From QHVT01 sp036389275 (GTDB taxonomy: Bacteria; Acidobacteriota; Thermoanaerobaculia; Gp7-AA8), in assembly GCA_036389275.1 (NCBI GenBank), contig DASVQE010000059.1, positions 1-64,000 on the forward strand: a stretch of 64,000 nt of DNA, written 5' to 3'. Below the pieces are notes generated by a model. It was not told the DNA's origin, made no database searches, and saw only the letters and a list, made by a program, of their open reading frames with translations. Position numbers and translations under genes: made by a program. Of this stretch, positions 7,767-16,075 are shown piece by piece. Each line of letters opens with the position of its first letter. Positions within the stretch are counted from its first letter, which is position 1.

Positions 7767-8385
7767 GCTCGGCGAGGACGCGGATCATTTCGCGCGCGTC
7801 CTCGTCGGCGGCCTCGTAGGTGCGGCAGAGCGTCTCGATCTCTTCCTCGTCCTCATGCTCGGCGACGGTGAAGCCGTCGGCGGGCTGCCGCGGCGACTCG
7901 GCCGGGACGCGCCACCAGGTATCGCCCTTGAGGCGATAGCTGATGAAGCCGCGCGAGCGGGCGCGGCGCGCGCCGCCGAGGTTGGCGAGGATCGTGGCGC
8001 CGGCCGAGGGAAACTCGCCGGCGGCGTTGGATTTCTGGGCGTCGAGCACGCGGGCAATGAACGTGGCCATGAGGTGATGCAGCCGCTCGCGCGAGTCGCC
8101 GACCGGCTCGAGGAAACGCACGCCGGTGTGCGACAGCGCGCTCGAGCCGTCGCCGGCCGGCGCGCGCACCACGCGCGTGTGGGCGACGCTGCAGACGAAC
8201 TCGACGTCGTCGCTCTGCCAGCGGAAGCTGAGGTGAAACTCCTCGCCCGGCGTGGCGGTGCCGTAGTGCTCGAGGAACGCGCCGCTCATCCCGATGTCGA
8301 GCACGAGCGCATTCGCGCCGCGCGCGGTGGCGAGGATCGGTTTCGACAGTTTCAGCCGCTGAGTCCGGCGGCGTTCATCCGTCAT
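7744..8385 (-). CDS. PilZ-domain protein with extra C-terminal domain (1)
   Basis: The product has 213 residues. The N-terminal PilZ domain (1-115) has the RxxxR switch (RRRTQR) and a D-x-G-x-x-G motif (DIGMSG), where the usual Ser is Gly. It also has HTGVRFLEPV, typical of a PilZ barrel strand. PilZ domains bind cyclic di-GMP. Residues 149-207 form a second block, SYRL..W.R.P...QP..GFTVAEHED...LC..YEA, that recurs in the PilZ gene at 10398. The ATG at 8385 shares the sequence CATG with the ATG of the divergent histidine kinase, and a TATACT box lies 9 bases before it. The longer frame upstream of 8385 is antisense to the kinase. Confidence 0.85.
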   Translation of the reverse strand: MTDERRRTQRLKLSKPILATARGANALVLDIGMSGAFLEHYGTATPGEEFHLSFRWQSDDVEFVCSVAHTRVVRAPAGDGSSALSHTGVRFLEPVGDSRERLHHLMATFIARVLDAQKSNAAGEFPSAGATILANLGGARRARSRGFISYRLKGDTWWRVPAESPRQPADGFTVAEHEDEEEIETLCRTYEAADEDAREMIRVLAELSASGEG

Positions 8386-10438
8386 GCGCGAGGCAGTATA
8401 TCGGCCGCTGGTAAGCCCTTTGCTGCGCCTTCCGAAAGATTTGGCGTCACCTGCACCCATCGATCGACGCAGCATCTGGCGCGTCGGGCCGGAGAGCACG
8501 TGGACGACTGTCGTTCCGGTCGTCTTCATCATCGTCTCTCTCGTGTCGCTCGTCGTGCTTCCGCTGGTCGTGTCGAACAAGACCACGCGCATGCGGATGG
8601 AGATCTCGCGCGTGGCCGAGCCGGCGCGCCGCTCCGCGAATCAGATCCAGATGGATCTGTCGGCGGAGCTCGACAAGATCATCGCCTGGCAGGTCACGGG
8701 GCAGGAGCAGTATCGCCGCGCGTACTACGAGCTGGTGCGGCGGCAGGAGGTGAACCGGCGCGCGCTCGAGGCGCTGCTGCCGAATCTCGACGACGAGCTC
8801 GGACACGATCTGACCGCGATGTTCGTGCAGACGACGCGCTGGCACACGGCGGTGGCGCAGCGCGAGCTGATCGCGCGGAAACTGCCGACCGAGGTCTTCG
8901 TGACGCGGCTGTTCGAAAGCCATCCGGCGTACGAGAAGTCGCTCATCGGCGCGTCGGAGCTCGAGCTCGCGCTGCAGATGGCCATCGAGTCGCGGCTGCA
9001 GCGCATCCGTCAGGCGGAGAAGCTGAATTTCTCGCTGACATTGATCCTGACGACGCTCGCGCTCACCTCGGCGCTGCTCGTTGCGGGACTCGGACGGCAG
9101 ATGCGCCTGCTCGCACGCGAGGCGATGAAGCGCCGGCTCGAAGCGGAGCGCGAGACGAACGAAGCGCAGCGCGCGCGCGAAGCGGCCGAGCGCGAAGAGC
9201 GCCGCGCCGCGTTCCTGGCCGCGGCGGGACAGGAGCTCGCCGCGTCGCTCGACTACGAACAGACCATCGCCGCGGTGGCGCGGCTGATCGTGCCGAACCT
9301 CGCCGAGATGTGCGTGATCGACATCGTCGAGAACGACGGCGCGCTGCGGCGCGTGCGCGTCGCGCATCGCAATCCGGAAGACGAGGCGCAGCTCGCGCCG
9401 ACCATCGGCGCGGTGCGGCACGAGGTGCCGGAAGCGCTCGTGCGCATCATGCAGGCGCGCGAGCCGGCGCTGGTCGGCGCGACCTCGGGGCTGTTCGAGT
9501 ACATCACCGGCCGCCTCGTCGACGGCGCGCGCACGCTGATCTTCCTGCCGCTGGTCACGCGCGGCCAGACCATCGGCATCGCCGCCGCGGTGTCGGCGGA
9601 GCAGAAGCCGTTCACCTCGGCCGATCTGCCGCTCTTCGCCGAGCTCGCGCGCCGCGCGTCGCTATCGATCGACAACGCGCGGCTCTACCGCGAGTCGCAG
9701 CAGGCCGTGCGCGCGCGCGAAGAAGTGCTCGCGATCGTGTCGCACGATCTGCGCAATCCGCTCAGCGCGGTGACCCTCGGCGCGTCGATGCTGCACATGT
9801 CCGACACGCTCTCGTCCGACGATCGCGAGCAGATCGAGACCATCGCCGTCTCCGCGCGCCGCATGGACCGCCTCATCGCCGATCTCCTCGACGTCACGCG
9901 GCTCGAAGGCGGCAAGCGGCTGCCGATCGAGCCGGCGCCGGTCACCGCCGCGGAGCTGCTGGGCGAGGCGGAAGAGCTGTTCCGCGCGCAGGCGTCTGTC
10001 GCCACGGTGTCGATCGACTACGAGGCGCATCGCGTGCCGCCGGTGCACGCCGACCGCCATCGCATCCTGCAGGTGCTGTCGAATCTCATCGGCAACTCGC
10101 TGAAGTTCACGCCGCCGGGCGGACGCATCACCGTCCGCGCCGAGGCGCGCGAGAGCGAGGTGCTCTTCACCGTGAGCGACACCGGGCCGGGCATTCCGAA
10201 AGAAAACCTCAACGACATCTTCAGTCCGTACTGGCAGGCCAAGCGCGCGGAGCGCCTCGGCGCCGGACTCGGATTGCCGATCGCGAAAGGCATCGTCGAG
10301 GCGCACGGCGGACGGATCTGGGTCGAGAGCGAGCCGGGACGCGGCACGCGCTTTCACTTCACGCTGCTGCCCGCCGATGCGAACGCTGACGGCGCGCTCA
10401 CGTCGTCGGCGGAATCTGCAGCACCTCGCTCACGCTGA
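8384..10438 (+). CDS. Membrane sensor histidine kinase with GAF domain
   Basis: The product has up to 684 residues. The order is: transmembrane helix at about 41-62, an extracytoplasmic helical sensor (about 63-212, CHASE3-like in appearance), a second transmembrane helix at about 215-234, and a charged coiled coil. A GAF domain (about 270-430) comes next, then HisKA with His454 (IVSHDLRNPLSAVTL), then HATPase with NLIGNSLKFTPPGG, DTGPGIP and LGAGLGLPIAKG. It would sense an external or redox/ligand signal and phosphorylate a response regulator that is not adjacent. The ATG at 8384 overlaps the opposed PilZ start; a TTG at 8441 is a credible alternative. The 3' end overlaps the second PilZ gene by 41 bases. 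Confidence 0.93.
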   Translation: MREAVYRPLVSPLLRLPKDLASPAPIDRRSIWRVGPESTWTTVVPVVFIIVSLVSLVVLPLVVSNKTTRMRMEISRVAEPARRSANQIQMDLSAELDKIIAWQVTGQEQYRRAYYELVRRQEVNRRALEALLPNLDDELGHDLTAMFVQTTRWHTAVAQRELIARKLPTEVFVTRLFESHPAYEKSLIGASELELALQMAIESRLQRIRQAEKLNFSLTLILTTLALTSALLVAGLGRQMRLLAREAMKRRLEAERETNEAQRAREAAEREERRAAFLAAAGQELAASLDYEQTIAAVARLIVPNLAEMCVIDIVENDGALRRVRVAHRNPEDEAQLAPTIGAVRHEVPEALVRIMQAREPALVGATSGLFEYITGRLVDGARTLIFLPLVTRGQTIGIAAAVSAEQKPFTSADLPLFAELARRASLSIDNARLYRESQQAVRAREEVLAIVSHDLRNPLSAVTLGASMLHMSDTLSSDDREQIETIAVSARRMDRLIADLLDVTRLEGGKRLPIEPAPVTAAELLGEAEELFRAQASVATVSIDYEAHRVPPVHADRHRILQVLSNLIGNSLKFTPPGGRITVRAEARESEVLFTVSDTGPGIPKENLNDIFSPYWQAKRAERLGAGLGLPIAKGIVEAHGGRIWVESEPGRGTRFHFTLLPADANADGALTSSAESAAPRSR

Positions 10439-11030
10439 GCTCCGCGAATAAGCGGATCAGGCGCCGCCCTTCGGCGTCGGATGCTTCGTAGACTTCGCAG
10501 AGGCGCCGCAGCTCGTCGTGGTCTTCGCCATGCGCGACGGTGAAGCCGACCGTCGGCTGCTCCGGCAGGAAGACGGGACGCCGCTGCCAGTTGCCGTTCT
10601 CGAGTCGATACGAGAGGAACTGTGCGTCGCGCGCGCGGACGGTGACATCGCCGTCGATGGTGCGGAACGGCAGGCGTTGCAGCGTGGCTTCCTGCCGCTC
10701 TTCGAGCGCGCGCATGACGATCGCGGCGAGCATCTCGCGCAGGTGGTCGCCCGACTCGCCGACCGCGGCGAGGAAGCGCACGCCCGACTCATAGTGCGGG
10801 CCGGCGCGCAGTGTGCGCACGATCTCCGAGCGGAGCGCGATCGTCGTGGTGCCGTGCGCGAATTGCAGAACGCCGCACTGTGCGTCCAGCGGCGCGTCGT
10901 GGGAGATGCGCGCGCCGAGGACCCCGACCTCGATCACTCGGATCGGCGTGCTTTGGAAGTTCCCCGGCAGCGGCGTTTGCAGGTGCAGGCGCTGAAATTC
11001 GCGCCGCTCTTCGGCCGTCGCATGCTGCAT
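10398..11030 (-). CDS. PilZ-like protein with extra C-terminal domain (2)
   Basis: The product has 210 residues and is a diverged paralogue of the protein at 7744-8385. The N-terminal barrel has RREFQRL and VIEVGVLGARI, with ESGVRFLAAVGESGDHLREM matching the helix-bearing end of the first copy. The c-di-GMP motif is degenerate (Glu for Asp, Gly for Ser), so ligand binding is uncertain. Residues 140-199 repeat the C-terminal block: YRLENGNWQRRP, QPTVGFTVAHGEDHDE, LCEVYEASD and IRLFAELS. Its 3' end overlaps the histidine kinase and it lies 20 bases upstream of the SLT gene on the same strand. A role in the same c-di-GMP or kinase pathway as copy 1 is inferred from position. Confidence 0.82.
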   Translation of the reverse strand: MQHATAEERREFQRLHLQTPLPGNFQSTPIRVIEVGVLGARISHDAPLDAQCGVLQFAHGTTTIALRSEIVRTLRAGPHYESGVRFLAAVGESGDHLREMLAAIVMRALEERQEATLQRLPFRTIDGDVTVRARDAQFLSYRLENGNWQRRPVFLPEQPTVGFTVAHGEDHDELRRLCEVYEASDAEGRRLIRLFAELSVSEVLQIPPTT

Positions 11031-11050
11031 TGTTCAATATTAGACAAAAA

Positions 11051-11818
11051 TTACTGAAGCGTGCCCATCCGTACAGTGGTCATGTACGTATTGCGGACGT
11101 TCTGGCGATAACGCCAGGCGCGCCCACTGACGCGCGAGATGTAATCGCGCGTCTCCGCAAATGGCGGCACGCCGCCGAAACGCTCCACATTGCCTTCGCC
11201 GGCATTGTAGGCAGCGAGGGCGACCTTCTCGTCCTCGAAACGATCGAGGAGATAACGGAAGTAGCGGGTGCCGGCGGCGATGTTCTGTTCGGGATCGAAC
11301 GGATTGGCGATGCCCATCAGCCGCGCCGTCTCCGGCACGATCTGCATCAATCCTTGTGCGCTCTTGTGCGAGACGAGGCCCGGACGGAAATCGGATTCGG
11401 TATGCACCATCGCCGCGACCAGCTCGGGCGAGAGGCCGTTGCGGCGCGCCTCGCGATAAATGATCGAGCCATAGGGAACCTGCGTGCGGAAATAGTCTTC
11501 CTTGAAGCGGTCGACCGACAGGACGCGCGGCGCGGTCTGCGGCGCGAGGAACTGCCGGCGCACCGACTCGGTGGTGAAGATCGGCAGGCCGCGCTCCGCC
11601 TCGACGCGCGGAGTGAGCGCGCTCATGGCGTTGCCGTGCAATGCCGCCACATTGAGGCTCATCGCTTTGATGGGGATGTCGAAAAATGCCAGCGCGATCG
11701 GAATGCCGGCCAGCACGGCTACGCCGCGAGCGGCTACACGCAGCGCGCGGCGCCACCGCGCATTCTTGCGCGCGTGACGCTGGCACGAGCAGATGATTCT
11801 GTAGTCGCGTCCGTTCAT
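11051..11818 (-). CDS. Lytic transglycosylase, SLT (Slt70-type) domain
   Basis: The product is a 255-residue murein lytic transglycosylase with an N-terminal membrane anchor (about residues 30-55) and a C-terminal SLT domain. The catalytic Glu lies in MVHTESDF. It is followed by the family signatures SHKSAQGLMQIVPETARLMG, DPEQNIAAGTRYFRYLLDRF and ALAAYNAGEGNV. It cleaves the MurNAc-GlcNAc bond of peptidoglycan with 1,6-anhydro product formation, on the periplasmic side. I took the ATG at 11818; an upstream ATG at 11851 would add 11 residues. It lies next to a GT51 glycosyltransferase gene, so a cell-wall cluster is suggested. Confidence 0.93.
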   Translation of the reverse strand: MNGRDYRIICSCQRHARKNARWRRALRVAARGVAVLAGIPIALAFFDIPIKAMSLNVAALHGNAMSALTPRVEAERGLPIFTTESVRRQFLAPQTAPRVLSVDRFKEDYFRTQVPYGSIIYREARRNGLSPELVAAMVHTESDFRPGLVSHKSAQGLMQIVPETARLMGIANPFDPEQNIAAGTRYFRYLLDRFEDEKVALAAYNAGEGNVERFGGVPPFAETRDYISRVSGRAWRYRQNVRNTYMTTVRMGTLQ

Positions 11819-11859
11819 TCCTGAGGCGCCAATGGGCAAAAGGCGGACCAATCGTCGGA

Positions 11860-11885
11860 AAGTGCTTAATGCAAAGTGCTAAGTG
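11860..11885. repeat. AGTGCWA heptamer repeats
   Basis: The run AGTGCTT-AATGCAA-AGTGCTA-AGTG is a set of imperfect 7-bp tandem repeats that overlaps the stop end of the GT51 gene. The same heptamer family forms a large inverted repeat at 55206-55292. Confidence 0.7.
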
Positions 11886-12805
11886 GCGGTGCTGCCGGCC
11901 GGCGGCGGCGGCGCTGGTTCTTCCGGGACGGTGGTGTCGGTCTCGGCGCTCGGATCGGTGACCGTGGAGGTGGTGTCGGTCGCCGCGGGTGGCGGCTGCA
12001 AGTCGGTATCGGTGGCCGGTGCAGTATCGCTCGGCGCCATCGTCTCGGTGGTCTGCGTCACTTCGGCGGCCGGCTTTTTCTCGGTGAGCACTTCGCGCTC
12101 GTAGAGATAGCCCCAGCGGCGCATGCGCGACAGGATCATTTTCTGCCGCGCGCGCAAACGCTTGTTCGGATCGCCGGGATTCATCACACGCGGATTCGGC
12201 AGGCAGCCGGCCAGCAGCGCGGCTTCGCGCGGCGTGAGCGCCGCCGCCGATTTCCCGAAGTAATGCCGCGCCGCCGCCTCGGCGCCGTACACGCGCTCGC
12301 CCATTTCGACGACGTTCAGGTAAATCTCGAGGATGCGCTTCTTGGTGAGGTGTTTCTCGAGCGCACGCGCGATGAAGTACTCCTTCACCTTGCGCAGCGG
12401 ATTGCGCGACGACGACAGATAGAGATTCTTCGCGAGCTGCTGCGTGATGGTCGAGCCGCCGTGCGTGATCTTCCGCCGCTTCCAGTCTCGCTCGAACGCT
12501 TCCTTCATCGCCTTCGTGTCGACGCCTTTGTGCTCGTAGAAATCATTGTCCTCGGCCACGAGCACGCCGCGCCGCAAATACGGCGAGATGCTGCCGTACG
12601 CCACCCACTTCCATTCGAGCGCGTCGCTCTTGCCTTCGTCGCGCAGCAGTTCCTTGCGGCGTTCCATGAAGGCGGTGGTCTTCGGCGGCTCCTTCGCCAG
12701 CACGGCGACGTCGGGAAAGGTGAGCCACTCGTACGCGGCGATGGCGACGAGCGCCAGGACGAGGACCAGCAGGAGGCGCTTCAACGGCGCTAGACTAGCA
12801 CCCAT
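11879..12805 (-). CDS. Monofunctional peptidoglycan glycosyltransferase (GT51)
   Basis: The product is about 308 residues: a single transmembrane helix (10-26), a GT51 domain (about 60-245) and a Pro/Thr/Glu-rich tail of about 60 residues. All GT51 motifs are present: AEDNDFYEHKG with catalytic Glu85, HGGSTITQQLAKNLYL (115-130), the ARALEKHLTKKRILEIYLN region, and NVVEMGERVYGAEAAARHYF. No transpeptidase domain follows, so this is an MtgA-type enzyme polymerising lipid II into glycan strands outside the inner membrane. The ATG at 12805 shares CATG with the divergent gene start; a TTG at 12784 is an alternative. The low-complexity tail is unusual for the family. Confidence 0.92.
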   Translation of the reverse strand: MGASLAPLKRLLLVLVLALVAIAAYEWLTFPDVAVLAKEPPKTTAFMERRKELLRDEGKSDALEWKWVAYGSISPYLRRGVLVAEDNDFYEHKGVDTKAMKEAFERDWKRRKITHGGSTITQQLAKNLYLSSSRNPLRKVKEYFIARALEKHLTKKRILEIYLNVVEMGERVYGAEAAARHYFGKSAAALTPREAALLAGCLPNPRVMNPGDPNKRLRARQKMILSRMRRWGYLYEREVLTEKKPAAEVTQTTETMAPSDTAPATDTDLQPPPAATDTTSTVTDPSAETDTTVPEEPAPPPPAGSTAT

Positions 12806-13397
12806 GAAACGCCTGCTGCTGGCTCTCTGCCTCATCGCAGTGCCGGCCGCCGCGATCGCCTTCGACACGACGCCGCGGCCGGAGCGCGTCCGCGCCGACC
12901 GCGTGGCCCTGGTGCGCACGCCGCTGCGCGACGGCGACGCTTTCGTGCACGATGCCGTCCGCCGCGCGCTCGAGCGCGAGCTGCGCGCCCGCGGCTTCGA
13001 TGCCTTCGACGCGAATGCGACGTTCGACGAGCTCGCGCGCGACGATGCGTTCGAGGCCGACTACATCGTCGAGATCACCGCCGGCGATGCGGATCTGCGC
13101 GACTACGGCGGCGTCGATGTCGGCACGCGCGCCGGCGCCGTTTCCCTCGGCGTAGTGGCCGCGCGCGTCGCCGCCGAAGTGCGCGTCTACGACGGCCGCT
13201 CGCTGCGCGAGCTCGGCCGGCAGTCGCTGGCGAAGAAGCAGACCGCCATCCTCCCGACCGGCGTCGGCGTCGGAGGACGGGCGTGGTTCGCCGAGGTCGC
13301 GCTGCCGTTCGTCGAGCGCGCGCAACTGCGCAGCGTCGCCGCCGCGGCCGCGCGCGAAGCTGCCGCCGCGGTCACCGACGTCGTGCGCGGCGAATGA
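12804..13397 (+). CDS. Secreted hypothetical protein
   Basis: The product has 197 residues and a clear signal peptide (RLLLALCLIAVPAAAIA, probable cleavage at AIAF). The mature part is Ala/Arg/Asp-rich with alternating helix and strand: an N-terminal strand (DRVALVRTPL), a long helix (HDAVRRALERELRARGFDAF), a strand YIVEITAGDADLR, a Gly/Val-rich segment and a strand AEVRVYDGRSL. This layout resembles periplasmic proteins of the LpoB/GNA1162 or TolB-N type, but I cannot assign a family. A TAGACT box ends 7 bases before the ATG, suggesting a leaderless message. The stop overlaps the cutA start (ATGA). Confidence 0.8.
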   Translation: MKRLLLALCLIAVPAAAIAFDTTPRPERVRADRVALVRTPLRDGDAFVHDAVRRALERELRARGFDAFDANATFDELARDDAFEADYIVEITAGDADLRDYGGVDVGTRAGAVSLGVVAARVAAEVRVYDGRSLRELGRQSLAKKQTAILPTGVGVGGRAWFAEVALPFVERAQLRSVAAAAAREAAAAVTDVVRGE

Positions 13398-13708
13398 AGC
13401 CGGTCCTCGTCCTCACCACCGTCGGCGCCGGTTTCGACGCGAAGGCGCTCGCGCGCGCGCTCGTCGAGCTGCGCCTGGCCGCCTGCGTCAACATCATCGA
13501 CCGGATCACCTCGGTGTATCAGTGGGAAGGCCGCGTCAGCGAAGACGCGGAGACGCTGCTGGTCATCAAGACCATCGACGTGCGCACCGATGCGCTGCGC
13601 GAGGAGCTGTTACGCCGCCATCCGTACGACGTGCCGGAGTTCGTGGTGCTGCCGGTCGAGTCGACCTCAGACGCCTACGGCGCGTGGCTTCTGGATGCGG
13701 TGTCGTAG
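13394..13708 (+). CDS. cutA: CutA divalent-ion tolerance protein
   Basis: The product is a 104-residue CutA1-family protein, normal length for this trimeric, PII-like ferredoxin fold. Signatures are VLTTVGAGFDAKALARALVE, LAACVNIIDRITSVYQWEGR, TLLVIKTIDVRTDALREEL and HPYDVPEFVVLPV. In E. coli it was linked to copper tolerance; in most bacteria its role is unknown. The start ATG overlaps the upstream stop, so it is translated with the secreted protein before it. Its 3' end overlaps the opposed YfhO gene by 42 bases. Confidence 0.95.
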   Translation: MKPVLVLTTVGAGFDAKALARALVELRLAACVNIIDRITSVYQWEGRVSEDAETLLVIKTIDVRTDALREELLRRHPYDVPEFVVLPVESTSDAYGAWLLDAVS

Positions 13709-16075
13709 CGCGAGCCAGAGGATCAGCGCGGCGAGCGTGGCCAGGCTGATGTTGCGGCCGCGCGTGAACGGCTCGGGACGATAGATCAGCCGCACGTGAT
13801 GTTTGCCCTTCGGCACGAACACGCCGAGGAAGGCGTGGTTGGCGGATTGCGTCTCGACGCGATGCTCGTCGACGTAGGCGCGCCAGCCCGACCAGGCGCT
13901 CTCGGAGACGACCACCCACCCGTCGAGCTCCATGGTCGCGTCGATCTCGTAGTCGAAGCCGTCGCGCCGCAGGGTGAGCGCGCCGGGGCCGTTCGCGATC
14001 TCGTGCGGCGGATAGTGGCGCACGGTGATGAAGGCGGTCTCGCCGAAGTCTTTCGTGTCGAACATCCCGCGCAATACGTCGGTGGAGGAGCGCTCGTAGC
14101 GCACGCGCCGCGGCACGAAGGCGCGCGGCAGCACGCGCGTGTTGCGATAGAGCCGCGTGCCGCGGTCTTCCATCACCAGTTGCCATCCTTCGCCCGGCGG
14201 CACGTCGGAGCCGGCCAGCATGTAGCGGATGTTGAGGAAGGAGAGGAACGGCCGGTTCATGTCGATGATGGTGTTGAACGAGACCGGCTGCGCCTGACAC
14301 CAGAGCGGAAAGGTGTCGGTCAGGCGCCGGTAGGTCATGGCCTCGTAGCCGCGCGCGTCTTCGAGGCCGTAGAGCGCGGCGGTGTCGGGCACGAAGGAGT
14401 AATACATTCCGGCGATCCGGAAGGGCGTATCCCCATCCTTCAGGATCTGCTGCAGCAGCGGCGTGACCGGATAGAAGGCCTTCTGCGGGAACGTCGGGTA
14501 GATGCGGCCGTCCTCGACGTGACGCTGGATGAGCAGGAGCGCGAGCAGCAGCGGCAGCGCGTAGCGCGTGCGCGTGGCCACGAGCAGCGCGGCGATCGCG
14601 ACGGGAATGAGCTCGGCGAGTTTGAGGGTGGTGATGAGCTCCTGCCGCACGCCGACCCGCAGCTCGCGCGGCGTGATGGCATTGCCGATCACGGCCAGGG
14701 CGATGCCGACGGCGGCGATCACCGCGGCGGCGGCGAGTGCGCGGCCGCGCGTCGACGGGAGCGCGTCGGCGGCGATGCCCGCGAGAATCGAGAGCGCGAA
14801 GGCGGCGGCGAAGGCGAGCCGTTCGTTGAGCGCAATGTTGAACAGCGGCAGCTCGTGCAGCAGATGCGCGACCGGCCAGGCATCGATCGAGGCGAGCAGC
14901 GCGATCACGCCGGCGCCGAAGAAGAACCAGGTCTCGCCGCGCCGCGGCGCGAGGACGAGCGCGGCGAGCGAGAGCGCCACGATCAGCGCGCCCGTGCGCG
15001 CCGCCGTGGGCTGCCACTCGTCAGTGAAGTTGTCGCGCTCCGGCTGGCCGCCGAACCAGGGAAAGAACGTGGCCGCGGCGCGCTTGCCGACGTTCTCGAA
15101 GGTGGTGAAGAAATTCGTCGTGGCGTAGACGTCATGGCGCAGGTCGTACTCGACCGTCTGCGGCGCCGCGGAGAAAAAGGGAACGAGGGAGATGGCGGTG
15201 AGGAGCAGCGCAATCACGCCACAGAGCGCGGCCTGCGCGATCGCTTTCCACCGCCGCGTGCGAAGCACTTCGAACGCGCCGTACGCAGCGCCGGCGGCGA
15301 CGATGTGCAGGACGGACTCGGGATGTCCGGCGAAGATGGTGGCGACGAAGGCGGAGGTGAGAACGACGGCTCCTCGGGCTCCTCGGCTCCTCGGCTCCTC
15401 GGGCCCGTCCGCCACCCGAGGAGCCGAGGAGCCGAGGACCCGAGGAGCGGCGATGAGCCTTACGCCCAACAGCACCAGCGGCAAAAACGCCCACGCCCGG
15501 CCGAGCGGCCAGCCGACGAAGAACGCCAGCATGGCGCAGAACGAGTAGCCGGCGGCGGCGATGAGCGCCGGCGTCTCGCCGCAGCCGATGGCGCGGGCGA
15601 AGCCGAAGGTGAAGAGCGCCGCGAGGAAGAACGTCATCGCGGCCATGAACGTCAGCGCCTGCGCATGAGGCAGGAGCATGCCGAGGAGTTGCAGCGGATC
15701 GTAGGGAGCGGCCTGCATGTTCGCGGCGAGGATGTTTCCGCACAGCAGGTATGGGTTCCACACCGGCCACTGCCCATGCGCGAACGAGCGGCGCACCGCG
15801 CTCTGCCACGGGATGATCTGCGCGTAGAGATCGGAGAGCGTGCCGTTGTGCACGCCGCTGATGCCGTAGTCGCGCGCGTAGTCTTTGAGCGGCTCCGACA
15901 TGTACGGCAGATCGATCGGCGCGTAGACGCCGCCGGTCACGAGAGCGCGCGCGGTGAAGACGAGCGGCAGGAGCAGCAGCGCCAGCGCCGCGCCGCGCGT
16001 CAGCGGCTGGACGAAGCGGTTCCAGACGAAGAGCAGCGCGACGGCGACGATCAGGTAGAGGACGACGGCCGGCAA
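13667..16075 (-). CDS. YfhO-family polytopic membrane protein 1
   Basis: The product has about 802 residues with roughly a dozen transmembrane helices in the first 560 residues and an extracytoplasmic C-terminal part before a final helix. It shares with the two other large proteins here the motifs VYAPIDL, WNP..LCGNILAA, GHPES.LHIV, GLEDARGYEAMTYRR, LPRAFVPRRVRYE, W.GWRAYVDEHRVET and NHAFLGVFVPKG. These proteins resemble GT-C-type glycosyltransferases; B. subtilis YfhO is linked to lipoteichoic acid glycosylation, so a lipid-linked sugar transferase role is inferred. TTG 16075 is the only reasonable start and overlaps the upstream paralogue by 25 bases. A palindromic element is inserted in frame at 15369-15448. 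Confidence 0.88.
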   Translation of the reverse strand: MPAVVLYLIVAVALLFVWNRFVQPLTRGAALALLLLPLVFTARALVTGGVYAPIDLPYMSEPLKDYARDYGISGVHNGTLSDLYAQIIPWQSAVRRSFAHGQWPVWNPYLLCGNILAANMQAAPYDPLQLLGMLLPHAQALTFMAAMTFFLAALFTFGFARAIGCGETPALIAAAGYSFCAMLAFFVGWPLGRAWAFLPLVLLGVRLIAAPRVLGSSAPRVADGPEEPRSRGARGAVVLTSAFVATIFAGHPESVLHIVAAGAAYGAFEVLRTRRWKAIAQAALCGVIALLLTAISLVPFFSAAPQTVEYDLRHDVYATTNFFTTFENVGKRAAATFFPWFGGQPERDNFTDEWQPTAARTGALIVALSLAALVLAPRRGETWFFFGAGVIALLASIDAWPVAHLLHELPLFNIALNERLAFAAAFALSILAGIAADALPSTRGRALAAAAVIAAVGIALAVIGNAITPRELRVGVRQELITTLKLAELIPVAIAALLVATRTRYALPLLLALLLIQRHVEDGRIYPTFPQKAFYPVTPLLQQILKDGDTPFRIAGMYYSFVPDTAALYGLEDARGYEAMTYRRLTDTFPLWCQAQPVSFNTIIDMNRPFLSFLNIRYMLAGSDVPPGEGWQLVMEDRGTRLYRNTRVLPRAFVPRRVRYERSSTDVLRGMFDTKDFGETAFITVRHYPPHEIANGPGALTLRRDGFDYEIDATMELDGWVVVSESAWSGWRAYVDEHRVETQSANHAFLGVFVPKGKHHVRLIYRPEPFTRGRNISLATLAALILWLALRHRIQKPRAVGV
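15369..15448. repeat. In-frame palindromic repeat (GGCTCCTC units) inside YfhO 1
   Basis: The left arm 15369-15403 and right arm 15415-15448 are exact inverted copies apart from one extra base, separated by 11 bases. Each arm is built from tandem GGCTCCTC units. It is translated in the opposite direction as a Pro/Gly/Arg-rich loop between two membrane segments. The two paralogous proteins are about 13-19 residues shorter at this exact place. Confidence 0.85.
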
